Shown piece after piece: positions 1 through 11,700 of a DNA stretch of 64,000 nt. This DNA is from Erythroxylum novogranatense (Eukaryota; Streptophyta; Magnoliopsida; Malpighiales; Erythroxylaceae), in contig CM057235.1 in the NCBI GenBank assembly GCA_029891385.1, positions 15,056,001 to 15,120,000 on the forward strand. Reading direction: 5' to 3'. The position numbers and the translations under genes were made by a program. The notes under the pieces were generated by a model. That model saw only the letters and a program-made list of their open reading frames with translations. It had not been told where the DNA came from and made no database searches. The first letter of the stretch is position 1. Every line of letters starts with the position of its first letter.

Positions 1-2418
1 CTTCACCTATTTTACCGATTCCAATAATTTTGCCCTACTGGTTGTCTCCGAAAGTTACCGATCCTCCCTTCTTATACTGAAGATCTAGGAATATAGACCT
101 TCTTCCCGTCATATGTCGCAAGCATCCACTGTCTAAATACCAATAGTGCTTGCCGCATCTTCCAAGGAAGGATATCTGGAGGAGAAGCTATTTTATTTTT
201 TGGTACCCATATTTTCCTGGGTCCTTTATGGTTAGTAGCATGCACATGATGAGTTTTTTTATGCATATTACTAGATCGAGATTTATTATAGTTACTCTTC
301 TGAGTGAAAGAGTTCTTATGGGAATGAGACTTATTGCCTGTAAACCCTAATCCAGTTTTATCACCCAGATGTCTACATTTTTCAAGCATCTCATTCATTT
401 TCTTTGTACTCTCAGTGAAAGTAGATAAATCGGCTGATAGATTCTTAAGGGCCTGTTTGGATGAGCTTTTATCTGTATAACTTTTGTCAGTAGAGTTTTT
501 TTTAGAAGAGTTTTTTTTAAAGCCAGTTGACTGTTTGGCTGTCAATTAAAAAAATAGCTTTTTTAAAAGAGCTTTATACAGTAGACTGTTTGGTAACATA
601 AAAATAAAAATATTTTTATTAATTTTAACTATATTTTATTTTATAATAAAATCATTTATGTTAAATAATATTTAAAATATACTAACAAATTATTCATTAA
701 CGCAGATATGCAGCGAAATAATATTTAAAATACATATAATATTTAAAATTATTTTATAATAAAATTATTTTATAAATATTTAAATAAAATTTAAATAAAA
801 TTGTTCAACGCAGACGACCGTCTGCGTTGAACGTTGATGAGTTTATGTACGTAAGTGACGGAACTTACAAAAAATAGCTTCCTGGAAAAGCTAAAATTTG
901 GGCTTTTCTGAAAAGCTCCAAATTTTAGCTTTTCAAAAAGCTGTATTTTAGCTTTTTCAAAAGCTATTTTTACTTCAAAAGTGCTTTTGAAGTTTGCAGC
1001 TAAACACCCATTTTTTCCCAAAAATAGCTTTTGCGGTAGAAAAAAGTACTTTTAGAGTCTCCAAAAGCTGAACCAAACAGGCACTAATTCTAAGTTTCAG
1101 CTGATTGATCTCTTCTGATCTGTCTACGACTTTCTTTTTCTCCTCTAATTGCTTCTTCAGACAGATATTTTCTCTCTCTATTTCTTCCGTATGTCTAATA
1201 TTTTCTACATACTTTTTCTTTAACAGTTTGTACTGTTTCATAATAACATGAGAATCTTCTAACAATTCTGAGTAGGCATCATGCAAATTATCGTAATCAG
1301 ATTTTACCTCCTCGTCACTATCTTCCTCGGCTACCAGGCATATGTTTGCATGTTTAGACCACCGGAAACCTGTATCTGATTCTGATGAATCTAGGTCCTC
1401 CCACGTTGTCATCATGCTTTTCTTGCCTTCTCTACTCTTCTTTGATTTCTTCTTTAGTGTTGGACATTCGGACTTGTAGTATCCAGCCTGATTGCACTCG
1501 TAGCAAATGACAGATCACTTCTCTGGTTTAGCTTCATCTTTGCCATTCTTCTTGAAGGTCTGATTTCCTTTGCTCTTCTTCTTCCACATACGTCTTATCT
1601 TTCTGGAGATGAAAGATAGTTCATCATCTTCTTCACTTGACTCTTGTTCTGATTGGCTGGAGTCGTAATTCTTTGATTCTTCAATCTTTAAGGCTTTTGA
1701 TGACTTCCTCCTTCTTTGATTCTTGTGATTCTTTTGTCCGGCCTTTAGCGCTATCGTCTTGTCCCGTTTGGACTTGTCTTCAGCATCGTGTTCAACTTCA
1801 TGAATCTTCAAGGATCCAAGCAACTCGTCAAGCTTTAGCACGCTCAAATCTTTTGCTTCCTGCACCGCAGTAACTTTAGGTCTCTACCTCTTCGGAAGAC
1901 TTCTTAGGATCTTTCGAATATGATCTTGATTGTTGTACGTTCTTCCCAGAGCTTTCAATCCATTGACAATTGTTTGAAGTCTTCCAAACATTTGATCAAT
2001 AGATTCTTCATCTTTCATCCTGAAAAGATCGTACTGGTGCACAAGAATACTTATCTTGGATTCTTTAACTTGGCTTCGTGAGCAATGGACAATGTGTTCC
2101 ACACCTCCTTTGCAGTGTCACATCCGTGGACTTTGTCATACTCGCTCCTGCTTAGGGCACAAGTCAAGAAGAACTTCGCTTTTGAATTCAGTTGTATTCT
2201 CCCCTTTTGGTCAGCCATCCATCTGATTCGTGGAAGAGAATTGTTGTCTTCATCTACTGATGTATATGGTCCGTTCTCTATCACGTCCCAAAGGTCGACA
2301 TGAGTAGATTCTATGAATAGCCGCATCCTATCTTTCCAGTAAGATAATCTTCTCCGTTGAATGCTGGAGGTCTAGTGACCGAGGCTCCTTCTGCGATGTA
2401 TACATGTGATTCTGCCAT
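1..2418 (-). pseudogene. Ty1-copia gag and start of protease (SIRE-like), disrupted
   Basis: Reads leftward from an ATG at 2416-2418 (MAESHVYIAEG). The gag (UBN2-type) has conserved blocks such as VDLWDVIENGPY and HQYDLFRMKDEESI. A basic/acidic linker follows, then a CCHC-type zinc knuckle at about 1455-1510 in which the His position reads Tyr (CYECNQAGYYKSEC), then a coiled-coil region (LKKKYVENIRHTEEIEREN). The last 120 bases hold the decayed start of protease, with GGSVTFGDN and GKIIGIGKIG recognisable but no intact DSG active site. Lesions: a frameshift near 2345, another near 2065, a Trp-to-stop at about 1884, a break near 1512, and a MITE at 449-1084. Known of the family: gag forms the particle and protease matures it. 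The SIRE assignment is inferred from gag layout, the roughly 1-kb LTR and the Met-type primer site. The element continues off the left edge. Confidence 0.8.
449..1084. mobile_element. PIF/Harbinger-like MITE (636 bp) inside copia gag
   Basis: Termini are GGGCCTGTTTGGATGAGC on the left and, read inward from the right, GTGCCTGTTTGGTTCAGC. They are flanked by the 3-bp direct repeat TAA at 446-448 and 1085-1087. TAA/TTA duplications with GGGCCTGTTTGG-like ends are typical of Harbinger (Tourist-type) elements. The interior is very AT-rich with many AAAAGCT/AGCTTTT repeats near both ends and has no transposase. The host gag continues in the same frame on both sides once the element and one TAA are discounted, which fixes the boundaries. 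Confidence 0.85.
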
Positions 2419-2461
2419 TATCTTTGATCCACACTTTGTTAAACTGATCATTGGATACCTC

Positions 2462-2473
2462 GCTCTGATACCA
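2462..2473 (-). other. Primer-binding site, initiator-Met tRNA type
   Basis: Minus-strand TGGTATCAGAGC is the standard plant retrotransposon site matching the 3' end of initiator methionine tRNA. It lies seven bases inside the proposed LTR edge at 2481, so the element reads leftward and the LTR at 2481-3512 is its 5' LTR. Confidence 0.85.
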
Positions 2474-2480
2474 ATTGAAG

Positions 2481-3512
2481 TGAATCACACGTTAATACAA
2501 TGCTGAGAAAACGATATAAGAATGCACGAGAAGTGGGGGTTGAATTGTGTATTACCCGTTTTGAAAATCTTTCAAAACTGTTTGTTAGAAATAAAATTCT
2601 TTTACAGAATTTCCGATAGATTCTAACTAATCAAAAACTTTGAAAACTTATTTTCAAACCAAGTAATGATAAAACTTGAATCTAAAAGAGAGATAGAGTA
2701 AGAGTAGTTGACACAACGATTTATCCTGGTTCACCCCAAACCGTGGGCTACGTCCAGTCCTCAGAGTTCTTTATGAGATTTTCACTATCTCTTCAACTTT
2801 ACAAGTATTCTTTGCGAGCCTCTTCAGGTTTCTACAACCAGTATTCTTTCACGCTTAGCCTCTGTAGGCTATCTGTACTACTTTCTCACAGATAAGTGTT
2901 TGAACACTTGTTACAGTAAGGATACCTCTCGGCTAATTTGCACAGAATGCTTTTACAATCACGTAGATGTAATTCAGCTAATTTTTCAATTGTTCAGCTC
3001 ACGTTTCAATTAACTTTGACTAACTTTGCAATCTTCGACTTCTACTTGTATTTATAGCCTTCGTGTCCAACTGCTTCTTGATTCTTGTATCTTGAATCTT
3101 GCTTCTTGAATCTTTAACAGAAACGGTTAATCAGTTGAATTCTGTAACTAACCCGAATTGACTCTTGCATCTGCTTCGCAATTCCTCTTCTGCGTCTGTC
3201 TTTTCTATTCGCGTCTTCGTCTGTTTTACTGTTCGCGTCTTCGTCTGTTTTTTTTTTCTGTTCGTGTCTTTGTCTGATTTTCTACTGTGTCTGCGTTTGC
3301 TTCTGTATTTCTCTTTTGCGTCTACGTTGCTTCGTCTGTGTTTATGTTATGTCTGCGTCTGTTTATTTCTTCTGTGTTCTTCGTCTACGTCTTATTGTAC
3401 GTCTGCGTCTGTGTTGCTTCGTCTGTATTACTTCGTCTGCTTTGCTTTGTCTTTCTTTTGCTCTTTGTTATCCATCAAAATTATAACTAAGTAAAGTCAT
3501 TTTGACTTAACA
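2481..3512 (-). mobile_element. 5' LTR of the minus-strand copia element
   Basis: On the minus strand the segment starts TGTTAAGTCAAAATGAC and ends ACGTGTGATTCA, giving TG...CA termini directly next to the primer site. A TATA-like box (GGCTATAAATAC on the minus strand) lies at about 3048-3060. Its start closely matches that of the oppositely oriented LTR at 4202 (TGTTAAGTCAAGATGAC), so both belong to one family. The LTR carries a minisatellite at 3165-3465. The outer end at 3512 is inferred from this match; no second LTR or target duplication is in the window. Confidence 0.75.
3165..3465. repeat. Minisatellite inside the copia LTR, unit like TTCGTCTGYGTTGC
   Basis: Degenerate tandem units of about 10-18 bp built on TTCGTCTG and TGCGTCTG (minus strand CAGACGAAG, CAGACGCAG) fill the U3 side of the LTR. 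The ORFs that can be drawn across it (Phe/Cys/Ser/Leu-rich) are by-products of the repeat and are not considered genes. Confidence 0.8.
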
Positions 3513-3586
3513 TTTAGGTTTCATACCTTCAGTCAAGGATGTGTTACATCTTCTTAGGCAATCAATTCTGAAACTACCTAGACCTG

Positions 3587-3970
3587 ATGATTTTGATCTC
3601 CTATAAGGAAAAAAAACCCTTCAGTCTACCCTCTATCAAAATTATAGAGTTGGATGTTTTACCTTCAGAACCATCTACTATTGAAAATCTTCATCCACTT
3701 AGTGAAATACACCAAGATCCTACTTTTAATCCGGAGTTCTTGAAACATTTCATAAATTGGACAAAAGCAAGTCACAGTCAGAAGGAAGCTCAGAAGCATT
3801 AGCAAAATAAATTGAGGAAGTTTATTCTAAAGTAGATAAACTCGCTAAGTCAATGGGTGATCTTCATGAGGAAGTAACACTATTACAGGTTACTATTGAA
3901 CAAGACCTCAAGACGATCCGCACTATCATGCAACGTATATTTTCTAAAGTTCTAAAGCATCTACAATGAG
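3587..3970 (+). pseudogene. Copia 3' ORF remnant with coiled coil
   Basis: Lies directly upstream of a polypurine tract and 3' LTR, where SIRE-like elements have an extra ORF after pol. The first part (ELDVLPSEPSTIENLHPLSE) is in one frame until a stop near 3801. The second part is shifted and has one in-frame stop at about 3810, then heptad-like sequence (VYSKVDKLAKSMGDLHEEV) to a stop at 3969. I do not recognise a domain in it. The env-position assignment is inference from location and coiled-coil character. Confidence 0.45.
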
Positions 3971-3992
3971 AAATTTTTTTATTGATAACAAA

Positions 3993-4046
3993 TAGGGGGA
4001 AAAGGAGAAGGAGAAGGAGAAGGAGAAGGAGAATAAAAGGAGAATA
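3993..4046 (+). repeat. Purine-rich simple repeat (GGAGAA)n
   Basis: About eight GGAGAA units, then imperfect GGAGAATAAAA units, just before the polypurine tract of the plus-strand copia element. It probably grew from the purine-rich 3' end of that element. Confidence 0.8.
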
Positions 4047-4187
4047 AGAGGAGAACAAGAAGAGTAGATAAGAAAGCATTGTATATGTCTAGTATGCAAT
4101 TCTTTTCTTTGGTTTATTATTCATCTAAATACTATTCATCTATAAAGTTCATTTTACCTTCTAAAATTAGGATTATTTGTTATCATC

Positions 4188-4201
4188 AAAAAGGAGGAGA
4201 T
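4188..4201 (+). other. Polypurine tract of the plus-strand copia element
   Basis: AAAAAGGAGGAGAT immediately precedes the TG of the LTR at 4202. Position and composition fit the plus-strand primer for reverse transcription. Confidence 0.8.
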
Positions 4202-5256
4202 TGTTAAGTCAAGATGACTTCACTTCTATTAATTTTGATGAAAATCAAATAATAATAATCTTAAAAATGTATGAACTGCTTTGATGAGTTTGTTAAATGT
4301 ACAGAAAAATGTAAGTAACACTTAGGCAACATAAGACGAAGTGCAGCGACATAAGACGAAGTAGAAACATAAGATGAAATGCAATATAAGACGAAGTCAA
4401 AGCATAAGATGAAGTCGAAGCATAAAATGAAGCAATGTAACATAAGCTGAAGCAACGCAACATAAGACGAAGCACAACATAAGACGAAGCGGAATAAAAA
4501 ATGAAATATAGTAACATAAGAAAAGTTATTCCAGACGATACAAAAGGAAGATATGCTAGAACGTCAGTCAATTAATTAGTTGGAGTTAGTTACATGACTC
4601 AACTAATAACTATTTCTAGAAGATTCAAGAAGCAATTATCAAGAAGACGGTTGGAGACTTAGGCTATAAATATATGTTTGAGTTGAAAACTACATACGAA
4701 TACATACAGAGAAACAGATAGAGAATTACTCGTGAATGTTTTTTATATTAGCAAAAATTATATATTCAGAGTGCAAAAGAAGTGAGCAAACACATCTATA
4801 ATGTGAAAGCTCAAAAATACTTTTCTTAGAGAGAGAAAGGAAGGCTAGAGCCTGGAAAGGCTAATATAGTTGATAAAGAATACTTTGTAAGAGAGACCTG
4901 AAAAAGCTCTACATGTGAAAGAGTACTTGTAAAGTTGAAAGAGTACAATAAAATCTAAAAAAAAACTCTGAGGATTAGACGTAGCTCAAGGTTTGGGGTG
5001 AACCAGTATAAAATCGAAGTGTCTATTCTTTAACCCTTATCTTTAATTTTTTTGTTTTAGACGAGTAGATAATATTACTTGCGATTGCATTGCTTATCAA
5101 CTTTAGCAAAGTGTTTTAGTAATCATTTAAATTTTGTAAAGAAATTCAAGAAGTCTCAAAAGATTAATATTTTCAAAAAGATTACAAAATTCAACCCCCT
5201 TCTTGTGTAGTTTACATATTATATCGAATTTCTATATTAACAAGTGATTTACGTCA
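4202..5256 (+). mobile_element. 3' LTR of a second copia element, same family as 2481-3512
   Basis: Starts TGTTAAGTCAAGATGAC right after the polypurine tract and ends in ...AAGTGATTTACGTCA; the exact last base could be 5256 or 5258. A TATA-like box (GGCTATAAATATATG) lies at about 4662-4676. It carries the same sort of minisatellite as the minus-strand LTR (4328-4495). It is diverged from the first LTR, so the two come from separate insertions. The 5' part of this element is missing: the minus-strand LTR ends at 3512, where this remnant begins. Confidence 0.75.
4328..4495 (+). repeat. Minisatellite ACATAAGACGAAG in the copia LTR
   Basis: About ten degenerate units of AACATAAGACGAAGY, with spacers of a few bases. 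It is the counterpart, in the opposite orientation, of the repeat at 3165-3465. Confidence 0.8.
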
Positions 5257-5690
5257 CAGACATCGCTGGACGAGATCGCTCAAGATTATTACTCTCATCA
5301 ACCTTGTCAATGACTTTACAAGATCCATCCATCTTTAATTCTATAGACATAACATGGGACACCACATTCGACTAAACATAACTTGTACACTCAAATAACA
5401 ATAGTTAAGTGCTAGTTAACAAGATGAAGAGCACGTTGAGAGAGTGAGAAATGAGTGTCATGGATGAGAACAAATAAAAAAAGGAAAAAGGTGGGAACAT
5501 TTGGCCAGAGAAGTCAAATGAAAGACCAATTAAAAGATGGTCTTTCCAAGAGTTACGTGGGTTTAATGCTTGCCACTTGTCCAATTTCTAAGGCTTTAAA
5601 CTAGGTTCTCTTATTTAACTAGCCCAATCAATTCCAATTCCTACTCCAATTGTCTCCCAATTCTCGATAGCACTTATAAATAAATCACAA
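5257..5690. other. No gene seen
   Basis: AT-rich DNA between the copia LTR and a decayed Tekay-type LTR end. It may be an older part of that LTR, but I found no boundary or coding signal. Confidence 0.5.
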
Positions 5691-6080
5691 GGTCATTTAT
5701 CAAAATGTCCATTGCCATTTGATAATAATTTTTATTACCATTTATCAGTTGTCTTTCCACTTGACATTTTTTCTAGTCCAAAAATACCCAAAATTTTAGA
5801 AACTTGCTAAATTCCACCAAAATTTTGAACTAATAACTATTATCACCAAATAAAATTTTTAACATAATTACTCCAAAATTCACACTTTAATCACATTAAA
5901 AATCACTTATACCCAAAAAAATGTCAATGAATGTATGAACAATTATTTTAATGTATCAAAAATAAATGTTCACATGTGTGTGAATATACTATGATGCATG
6001 AGCACGAAATGCACTACTAATTTCTCATTGTACTCACAATTCACTATTTTGGGATCTAGCCCCAAACATGGGATGTTACA
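5691..6080 (-). mobile_element. Decayed Tekay-type LTR end
   Basis: The segment ends CATGGGATGTTACA, close to the end of both LTRs of element E (GTAACGGGATGTTACA). Upstream words also run parallel: ATGTCAATGAATGTATGAACAA here and ATGTCAAGGAATGCATGTACAA in E, then a GATGCATGA-like block and TTTCTCA. This points to a diverged member of the same chromovirus group. The other end and a target duplication were not found. Confidence 0.5.
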
Positions 6081-6289
6081 TGTTAAAAATAAAAAGAAGA
6101 TTCAAAGCTTTGAATAAGAAAAAAAAACATTTCCAAAGAAGCTATATCCTTCAACTTGATTCTCATGTTATGAATATATGTGTACGAATAATTGTATAAG
6201 GTATGTCATTCATTATTTGGCAATTATGTAAATCATATCATGCCCTTCAACTTGATCCTCATATTTGAAATTTTGAAGTGAAATTGTTA

Positions 6290-7260
6290 GAAATTGCTGA
6301 AAATGGAAAATGCTTATGAATGATTTGTGGAAGTTGGAAATGTCAATTGTTGAAAATTGTTAGAAATGGGAAATTTTTATTAATGTATTGTGATTATTGG
6401 AAATGAAAATGAAAATTGTTGGAAATGAAAATGAAATTATGAATGTTTTGTGATTATTGGAAATAGAAATTGTTAAAATTGTTAGAAATGGAAAATTTTT
6501 ATGCATGTTTTGTGATTGTTGGAAATGGAAATTGTTTTATGAATTTTTATTAATGGAAAATTGAAATTGTTGGAATTATGAATTTTTTCATTGTTAAAAT
6601 GGAAATTATTTTATGAATGTTTTGTGATTAATGGAAATGAAAATTATTTATGTATGTTTTGTGATTGTTATAAATGAAAATTGTTAGAAATGGAAATTGT
6701 TGGAAATGAAAATTGTTTTATGAATGTTTTGTGATTAATGGAAATGAAAATATTTTGTGATTGTTGAAAATGAAAATTTTTGGAAATTGTTGGAAATAGA
6801 AATGAAATTATGAAATTTTGTGATTATTGGAACTAGAAATTGTTGAAAATGGAATTGAAAATTGTTGGAAATGGAAATAGAATTATGAATGTTTTGTAAT
6901 TGTTGAAAATGGAAATTGTTTTATGAATGTTTTGTGATTAATGGAAATGAAAATGTTTATGTATGTTATGTGATTGTCATAAACGAAAATTGTTGGAAAT
7001 GCAATGGAAATGGAAATTGTTTTATGAATGTTTTATGATTAATGGAAATGAAAATTGTTTATGTATGTTTTGTGATTGTTGAAAATTGTTGGGAATGGAA
7101 ATGGAATTATTAATGTTTTGTGATTATTGGAAATGAAAATTGTTTGAATTGGAATTGAAAATTGTTGAAAATGGAAATAAAATTATGAATGTTTTATGAG
7201 TTGAAATGAAAATTGTTAAAATTTGTTCAAAATGGAAATTGTTTATGCATGTTTTGTGTA
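6290..7260. repeat. AT-rich minisatellite, unit about 55-65 bp
   Basis: Roughly 15 variable units built from TTATGAATGTTTTGTGATTA and TTGGAAATGGAAATTG. Unit lengths vary because the GGAAATGAAAATTG part is itself repeated. No coding potential. It sits just upstream of the first recognisable hAT transposase exon (7447), which is preceded by an acceptor-like CTTACAG, so the array may lie in the transposase first intron or 5' leader. Confidence 0.8.
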
Positions 7261-8755
7261 ATTATATATGTTGAATGTTTTGAATTGTTAACTTTTGACT
7301 TATAGTGAATTGTGTTCCATGAAATTGAATTGTGTGTAATGTAATCATACAGAATGAGACATATTATATAAGATGGATATGCATATTGTGTACAAAATTA
7401 TGTGTTATTTATTTTGATATATGCATTCATTTATTCTTACAGATAAATGAAAAAAAGTTTAAGTACTCCTAATCAATCCACTTTTGGAAGATACAATGAT
7501 CCAACTTGAGCTCATGCTGTATTGGTTCCCAATATGAGGAACCATACTATTTGTTTATTTTGTAACAAACATTTGAAAGGTGGAGGAATCACTCGATTAA
7601 AAAAATTAGCTGGGTAAAGGAGATGTGGAACCCTGTAAAAAAGTAAGTCATGATGTGAAGTAACAGATGAAAACATTGCTTAATGAATATCAATATGTGA
7701 GAGATAGAAGGAAAAGTTGGAAGTTTGAAATTGATAGTGGAAGTTCGTTTTTTAGTTTCCGTGATGATTTTGGAAATGTTGAAGGTGGAAGTGGTAGTAG
7801 TGGTGGTAGTGATACTGTTAGTATTCCATCTTAGGCTCAAAAAGAAGTACCTGAATTTGATGTGAGGAAGAAAAGAAGGCAGGTAACTAGTTTCTTTATA
7901 CTACGAACAACTCCTGGAGCCCAACCTTCAATTCATAGTACAATGAAATCAAGAGATGTGACTTACAATGTTGATATGGCAGTAGCTAGATGGTGCTATG
8001 ATACTGGTTCATCATTCAACGCTTCTCAATTTTATTATTATCAACCTATGATGGATGCAATAGCCTCTTATGGCCCAAGATACAAAGGTCTTTCAATTGA
8101 TAACTTAAGAGGTAAAATTTTAAGTTGTGTTGTTTCTAAAATTAGAAATTATTTGGCTAAAAAGAGTGAATTGGGTACTTATGGATGTTTAATCATGTGT
8201 GCTGGTTGGATAAATAGGAGACAAGAGCCTATTATAAATTTTTTGGTTCATTATACAAATAGTTCTATGTTTTTAAAATTTATTGATGCATCTGCCTTGT
8301 TAGAAATATTGAGAATTTGTTTGTTATATTTGATAAAGTTGTGAATAATGTAGGGTTGGAAAACATTACTCAGTTTATTACTAACAATGATTATGCTTAG
8401 AAAGCGGTAGGAAAAAGGTTACAGAATATATATAATTCATTTTTTTGAACTCCTTATGTTGCACAATGCATTGAATTAAAGCTGGAGAATATAGGAGATT
8501 CTAGGTATTTTCCTATTATTGATAAGACTATACAGAAAGCTAAAAAGTGACAAAGTTTATTTATAATCGTGCATGGGTATTGAATTTGATGAGACAAGAA
8601 TTTACCAATGATAGAAATTTAAGTCGTCTTGCTACGACAAGATTTGTAACAAATTCTTATCACTTCAGTCTTTTTATTCGATGAAGAAAGAGTTAAAGAC
8701 AAATGTTTATAAGTGATAAGTGGATTGCATCTTAGCATGTTAGGTCTAATGCTGG

Positions 8756-11700
8756 TGTTGGGACCCGATCCGGGAACCGGATCCCAACCGAAAAACGAAA
8801 AATGGAAAACAAAATACCGGAGCAAAACGAAGCGAAGCGGAATCGATACTTAACAAATGGCGCCGACATTCGAGAACAATCAAGAACACAGAAACACGTT
8901 CGAATAAATGAACATAATCGCATTGGAAACTCTAAGACGTTCCAAAATTCGGTATGATTTTTTTTTCCTCTTATTCATTCCTTTTCTCTTTAATCAATCT
9001 CATTCAAATCATAACCATTCCATACAATTCCCTTTTTTGGAAACTCATCCTCACCAATTTCAATTCACTTAATTCATCTTAATCATTTCTTATACAATCA
9101 CATAAATCCTCAAACTCATTTCTTTAAACCTATTTTACCGAAATTTTACCAAAATTTCGGCAGCATAACGGCTGTATTATGATAGCCCAAAAATTTAAAA
9201 ACCAAAGAAACGCACTTCTAATACATAATCCAATAGCACAAGGCAACATCGGACCTCCCGTCCGGCATCCAAACACCAGCAGAAACACAATCTTAGTTCT
9301 AAACATTTCATCATTCCAATCCATAATACATCTCAACTCAAATATCCACAATTCAATCACAAGCCATTCATATACATTCCAATTGCCATTTATATCCATC
9401 TCAATTCAAATTTACGTACAAAATTTATTCCAGAATCATACATAACTCATAACTGAAATACATCATAAATTTACATAATGACTTTTCAAGCCATAAACAA
9501 AAGCAATACATAATCCATAAACCTTTTTCACAACTTCAAAACTAAACTCCAACATTACACATAAAACAAAGCATATAAAAATATCGGGCCGACATCATAC
9601 TCGTCTTCCATCCGATCTCCTAATTGAAAACCTAGAGATGGGGATGAAAGGGGGGGTGAGCACAAAGCTCGTGGATAATATATTTATAAATTGAACAATA
9701 AGCGAAAAGTGTCCTTTAAAACTTTTCAAACATTTCCCATTTGGAAATTTATCCAAACATTCATTTTAAAACCTTTCAAAACATTCATAAATCTTCATCA
9801 ACATTTTCTAAAATTTCCAAATCTTCATTTGTTTCAAAGTATTCATAAACATTTACTTTCTCATTTCTCATGTACAATTTCAAATATGAATGCATCACGT
9901 CATAATACATCACAACATAAACAAAGCAAAATCACATAACACGTCAAGTGGTTTAGTGTTGGACCTCACACCCCACCCGTAGGTGTTTGCAGGTTATACT
10001 GCGGCGTGTGTTTGCGGGTTATACCGCGGCATCCAACACAATTCACATAACATATCAAATGGTTTGGTTTGGTTCGGTCCAAAACAGGACGTACTGCACA
10101 TTTCCGCATAGCGGTTTTGTGCAGCCGTGAACAGAGGGGAGTCCGTGATCGGAACTCCTATGCCACTAGCGGGCAGCCGGGAGAAGGCTATAACAAGTAG
10201 AGACAGCGCTGACTCACAAAGGACCTTACCAAACCCATATAGCACATAAGCAAAACATAATTTCAGATGGCCCGAAGGCACTTTTCAAACATCTTGCTTT
10301 TCACATTTTTCATCTCATAACATCAAATTGTGTCATAAATGACACAAGCATATATTTACATGAATTCACATAATCAATCTAATGAAATGCACATCACCAA
10401 ATTAATCACATAATAATCACATTCATGACCAAACATGCACTAATTTCTTTAAATCATTTAAATCATAAATCGAATAATTTGAAACTCATGAATTTCATAA
10501 ATCTTGTATTTTCTCAAAATCATTTTCATAAAATCATTTATCAAAACTTTGCTTCTTAATTTTTCAAATTCGCATTCTTAGCTTACAATTCACTAAATAA
10601 ATATACTACCCACCAAATTTCCTTAAGCTTTTCTTCTGGACCAAAGACCTTTCTTTTAACTCTAAATTGGTCAATACCTTGGCTCTTCCTTAATTGCCTC
10701 AATTCTCCTTCATCAAACACAAAATCCCCAATTTACCAAGAGAACTCAATGCTGAAAATTTTAAAGAATGGGAAAACTTTGACTTTCAACCAAATAATCT
10801 CACCTATACTTTAACTAAACCAATAGCATCAACACCCATCCAATTGAATCAAAATTTTCAACAATCTCATGCCTTAAAAAGACCAACGCAAATCTGATTT
10901 TTCTTAAACCCCCAAATGCTTTATTTAACCATAATCAAGGTATAAAAAATCCTAATGAACATAATGTCACAATGCTGAAATTTTCCCAAGAATGACAAAA
11001 CTTGAATTGAAACTTTCCTAACTTTGCCGATATTATTCCTAACCTATATCCATCATCACCTCTCTCAAACCTAGTCAATTTTTGTCACAATCTCACTTTA
11101 AAGCATAGAATACACAAATCTATACTTAATAACATTTTTAAAACAAAACATATCTTCTGAAAATCATATCTCCCAAACCCGACATCGAAAAATAGCAAAC
11201 TTTATGTCCACGAAAAGCTCTCGACAGAGGCTACAAGTTTCATGTTTATCATTTTCTCGAATTTTACCTAAATCAAAAAGTCAACTTTTTCTTCAAAAAG
11301 TCAAACTCCGAGCGAACTTTGACTGATCATAACTCTCACTCCCGATATAAAAAAATATCAAACTTTATGGCCACAGAAAGCTCTTGACATAAACTACAAG
11401 TTTTCAGAAGATCATTTTCTCAAATTCTTCCAAAATCAAAAAGTCAACTCTCAAGTCAAATATTTTTTTCACTATTCATCCCCAAAGTCAAACTTTCTAA
11501 ATTCTTCAAATTTCACACTTTTTCTTTTTAATTCTTGCTATTTAACTTCATTTCAATCAACTCATCCATTTTCTTCTCATAATCCATATAAGTTCACTCA
11601 AATATCAAAGTGAGAAAATTATGAATTTAAGAAAATTTGATGAAATTATTAAATTTGAGGAGTTATAATTTTTCGATATCGGGGCTAGGAGTTATGATTT

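Noticed and set aside
3165..3494. Plus-strand ORF rich in Phe, Cys, Leu and Ser that looks like a membrane protein
   Set aside because: It is generated by the TTCGTCTG minisatellite in the copia LTR; the sequence is antisense to the LTR promoter.
8858..8864. TGGCGCC near the left end of the 4.4-kb insertion, as a primer-binding site of a TRIM element with a 100-bp LTR
   Set aside because: The first 100 bases are not repeated at the right end (13060-13159), so there is no matching second LTR.
9959..9970. TGTTGGACCTCA inside the 4.4-kb insertion as the start of a second LTR
   Set aside because: Only the first few bases resemble the element start; the following sequence does not match.
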